NCBI RefSeq assembly: GCF_016595465.1
Contig: NZ_JAENIK010000002.1
Coordinates: 124,001 to 188,000, forward strand
Length of the DNA: 64,000 nt
Direction of reading: 5' to 3'
Source of the DNA: Luteolibacter yonseiensis
GTDB lineage: Bacteria > Verrucomicrobiota > Verrucomicrobiia > Verrucomicrobiales > Akkermansiaceae
Position 1 is the first letter of the stretch; each line of letters opens with the position of its first letter. The notes below the pieces were generated by a model, which saw only the letters and a program-made list of their open reading frames with translations, had not been told where the DNA came from and ran no database searches. Both the position numbers and the translations under genes were made by a program. Positions 58,193 through 64,000 of the stretch are shown here, piece after piece.

Positions 58193-58360
58193 TCAAGAAA
58201 GGTGCGTCCGCTTCGTGGCAGCCGGAGGCGTGTCGAGTGGCAGCAACGAGTCCCGCTCCAAGCTCGACCGACGTGACCTGCGCGCCTCCGCTGCGAAACT
58301 GATGACGAAGATTCCAGCCAGGCAGGAACTGACGAGGATGGTGACAGCGAGGACGTTCAC
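58193..58360 (-). CDS. Small single-helix protein before ccoNO
   Basis: About 55 residues from a GTG at 58360, which is preceded by TGAGGTC, one of the few plausible ribosome sites here. One hydrophobic helix (VLAVTILVSSCLAGIFVISF), then a basic segment (ARRSRRSSLERDSLLPLD). CcoS-like size and place, but no acidic CcoS tail, so I leave it unnamed. Confidence 0.5.
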   Translation of the reverse strand: MNVLAVTILVSSCLAGIFVISFAAEARRSRRSSLERDSLLPLDTPPAATKRTHLS

Positions 58361-58831
58361 GACCTCAGTCCAACAAAAACCATCACCGGGTGCTCGGCAT
58401 GACCTCTCAAATGCTGTGCGGATTTTGCGGTGATTCCGACTGGGGCAGGAAGGCGGTGCCATCCGGAGGCTGATGGCCAGGGATGGGTCGACAGGCACCC
58501 GGTCAAGCGCGGTTTCGTTCATCTTCTGTCCCGGAGAGACAGGAGGTATTGGCGGGTCCAACCACCGGACCCGATTCCAACGCTATTCGCTCCGGCAGGT
58601 GCGGCGGAAGGGTGTGCTCCTCCACGGGTGCGGAGTCTCTATCGATTCTACCATCAACGCAGGCATGGGCCGCGGCCTCAGTAATTAAGAGGCAATAGAA
58701 CGTGGAACGCGCGGGCTCGGCAGGGGGGCATCCTGGGCCCTCCGATGAGGCAACACGATGGTTTCCCCAGGTGCGGTTTTGTCTGGGAATCCGGTAGGAG
58801 GGTCCTATGATCGTAAGAACCCCAAAACCCG
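58361..58831. other. 470-bp stretch without a gene
   Basis: This lies between the divergent cbb3 operon and a short plus-strand gene. Open frames here have no protein-like composition. It should contain the cbb3 operon promoter; I could not find a convincing FNR-type TTGAT-N4-ATCAA site. Confidence 0.4.
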
Positions 58832-59137
58832 ATGAAATATGATGTCATCCCTTTGCCCGCGACGCATCAACAGGCGCTGGATGAGACGCCGGAGCCGAAC
58901 AAGGTGCAGGTAATCCTCCTCGACGGAAATGATCTGCCATTGGCACGAGGGACGGCGATACTTCCCTTGCTGCTTGGCGTGGGAGTTTTCTGGCCATCTG
59001 GCCCCGCGCCTGCCGAAGGCCGTCTCAGCTTGGCAAAAAGATGCAGTCTGCCGGGTGGGGAAACCTTGAAATTGAAGGAGATGTGTCTGTGCTCAGGGGA
59101 TCCGCCTCATTATGACTTCTGGGTCTGCGCTCCATGA
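58832..59137 (+). CDS. Small hypothetical protein
   Basis: 101 residues from ATG 58832. The central part VQVILLDGNDLPLARGTAIL to FWPSGPAP and the end HYDFWVCAP have the pattern of a small beta barrel. No family recognised and no Shine-Dalgarno sequence. It sits alone upstream of the rRNA leader. Confidence 0.5.
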   Translation: MKYDVIPLPATHQQALDETPEPNKVQVILLDGNDLPLARGTAILPLLLGVGVFWPSGPAPAEGRLSLAKRCSLPGGETLKLKEMCLCSGDPPHYDFWVCAP

Positions 59138-59281
59138 TTCCGGGTTGCGGACCAGGGTCGTCTTCGTCGCTGTCAGTCGAAAGGCCGAGAGGGTTGTCAA
59201 AAAAATGTCTCCCGTAAAAATCTTATTTTCAGTCAATTGCGACAACCTCGTCGGCTGAAGAATAAAAATGATCACGAAATG

Positions 59282-59313
59282 GATTGACCGGGGGCGGCCG
59301 GTCAATCTAGGGT
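59282..59313 (+). promoter_or_regulatory. Candidate rrn promoter overlapping a 10-bp inverted repeat
   Basis: TTGACC (59284-59289) and TAGGGT (59308-59313) are 18 bp apart, and AT-rich sequence just upstream could serve as an UP element. GATTGACCGG (59282-59291) is repeated exactly inverted at 59298-59307 around GGGCGG, so the repeat spans the -35 and spacer. Either a protein-binding site or chance; untested. Confidence 0.4.
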
Positions 59314-59403
59314 CTCCCCGTCGCCACGACGGAGGGCGACCGAGAGACAGACGGTCGATCGCGGTGCAAACCACCCGATCGGCTTTTTAGTCCCCTCGAA
59401 ACA

Positions 59404-59415
59404 AGCTCTTTGACA
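59404..59415 (+). promoter_or_regulatory. boxA-like antitermination element (leader)
   Basis: AGCTCTTTGACA matches the bacterial rrn boxA consensus TGCTCTTTAACA at ten of twelve positions and sits upstream of 16S. A second copy lies before 23S. Confidence 0.7.
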
Positions 59416-59678
59416 GTATGGCTCAGCGGTAATCGTGCCAAGTGAGAAAGTGAACCGGTGGATCCTGCGAAGGATTCAAGTCCTGCGAAGGATTCCGACG
59501 CTTCAAGCAAGGCGGTCGTAAGCAGACTATGATATCGCTGGGAAGAGGAAAAAGATTAAATTGTGCGCTGCGCATCTGGTTTCAATATCGAAACAGTGCG
59601 CGGAAGTTGGCTCTTGAAGTCAACAACCCCGATTTGAATCGCGGGTGCCGGCGACGGCATCTGAAAGATCAGATCATT

Positions 59679-61221
<1,543 letters not shown>

Positions 61222-61464
61222 CGGAGAAATTCACAAACCGTTCTCACGGTCCCTGTGAAAGGTCGAGACCCCGCTCCCGGCAACGGGGGATGGGGTTGTC
61301 AAAACGCAAGTTAGACACCTGAAACACTTAAAACCGGAACATCGCAGGATGTTCCAAACCAAAAAACCACGCAACTGTGTATTTATTGATAGGTTACGCA
61401 GTGCACAATTTAATCTTTTCTCCTCACTTCAACACCACCCCGTGAAACGGGCACCCTCGGTAAA

Positions 61465-61540
<76 letters not shown>

Positions 61541-61598
61541 TCTTTCATGAAGCGCCTCGGACTCCGGCAACGGAGGGAACGCTTTGTGGAATCCAAAT

Positions 61599-61675
61599 GG
61601 GCCTGTAGCTCAGTTGGTTAGAGCACCGCCTTGATAAGGCGGGGGTCATAGGTTCGAGTCCTATCAGGCCCACCA
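61599..61675 (+). tRNA. tRNA-Ile, anticodon GAT
   Basis: 77 nt. Acceptor GGGCCTG/CAGGCCC, anticodon loop TTGATAA, T-loop TTCGAGT, CCA encoded. Follows tRNA-Ala in the spacer. Confidence 0.96.
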
Positions 61676-61720
61676 TTCCATTACCGAAGAGATTGAAGTT
61701 CCATACTGAAAAAACGAGTC

Positions 61721-61732
61721 CGCTCTTTGACA
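61721..61732 (+). promoter_or_regulatory. boxA-like antitermination element (spacer)
   Basis: CGCTCTTTGACA repeats the leader element almost exactly and lies after tRNA-Ile and before 23S, as in other bacterial rrn operons. Confidence 0.65.
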
Positions 61733-61955
61733 TCCACATGGAGAAACAAATAATTTCAAGACTGCAATAAATATTGATGACTCATAAAGAGCCATTCTTA
61801 GCGGTCCTTGAATATATTCTAATTCCCAAATACATCAATTTTTACGGCAAAGCCGGCAGAGATGCCGGCAGTAGGCAGGTCGAAAGACCTGCAAAGCGTG
61901 GAAACTATCCTCATCGGAAGATAAGGAAAAGTCCGCGTGGCTGATTTCAATTAGG

Positions 61956-64000
<2,045 letters not shown>

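Larger units (their letters stand above)
59138..59678 (+). other. rRNA operon promoter and leader region
   Basis: No protein gene. It contains AT-rich upstream tracts (59194-59281), a candidate promoter at 59284-59313 inside an inverted repeat, and a boxA-like element at 59404. The remainder is the transcribed leader up to 16S. Confidence 0.6.

Noticed and set aside
58183..58195. Palindrome TGAAATGATTTCA before ccoNO
   Set aside because: It overlaps the stop of the upstream small gene and is short; it could be chance and is not an FNR consensus.

Overview
The window is a chromosomal segment of a GC-rich member of the Verrucomicrobiota, probably Verrucomicrobiales. The placement rests on the 16S rRNA at the right end and on the mix of proteins: a giant autotransporter, a PEP-CTERM protein, TSP3-like secreted proteins and a cbb3 operon with a fused CcoN-CcoO. 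No plasmid, phage or transposon machinery is visible. Most starts lack a Shine-Dalgarno sequence, although the 16S 3' end keeps CCTCC.

Layout. 1-10.5 kb: the 3' part of a giant autotransporter with 21 in-register 71-residue repeats and a second family of about 108-residue repeats. 10.6-13.8 kb: topoisomerase IB with a small basic partner, a glycine-zipper protein, a PfpI/DJ-1 protein and a small HTH protein. 13.9-20.4 kb: a compact phosphorelay operon of a CHASE3-GAF hybrid kinase with three receivers, CheR, CheB and a second hybrid kinase. 20.6-21.9 kb: a membrane-protein pair, one gene carrying an in-frame TGA. 22-23.7 kb: 3-methyladenine glycosylase and a luciferase-like monooxygenase. 23.7-28 kb: a three-gene iron-type ABC importer. 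A tRNA-Leu with anticodon AAG and a LytTR regulator follow.

The centre (29.5-48.7 kb) is a co-directional cluster of eight genes for exported proteins: a TSP3-like protein, a 557-residue beta protein, an S74-chaperoned fibre-like protein, a 2958-residue giant protein, a small anchored protein, an RCC1 propeller with its own S74 domain, an Ig-like protein and a PEP-CTERM protein with a P-domain. Four junctions overlap (ATGA/TGATG) and the gaps are 34-51 bp, so it is probably one operon. The last 600 residues of the giant protein recall, by eye, the layout of Tc-toxin TcA subunits: a helical stalk followed by a TcB-binding-like beta domain. This is the best candidate for an undescribed system, but the Tc link is inference.

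48.8-58.4 kb: a small protein, a PocR-AraC regulator and, on the minus strand, a high-affinity oxygen respiration operon (ccoNO fusion, ccoQ, ccoP, ccoG, a 44-residue membrane protein, a SafE-type protein and the ccoI copper ATPase). The window ends in an rRNA operon: 16S, tRNA-Ala, tRNA-Ile and the first two thirds of 23S, with boxA-like elements in leader and spacer and an inverted repeat over the proposed promoter.
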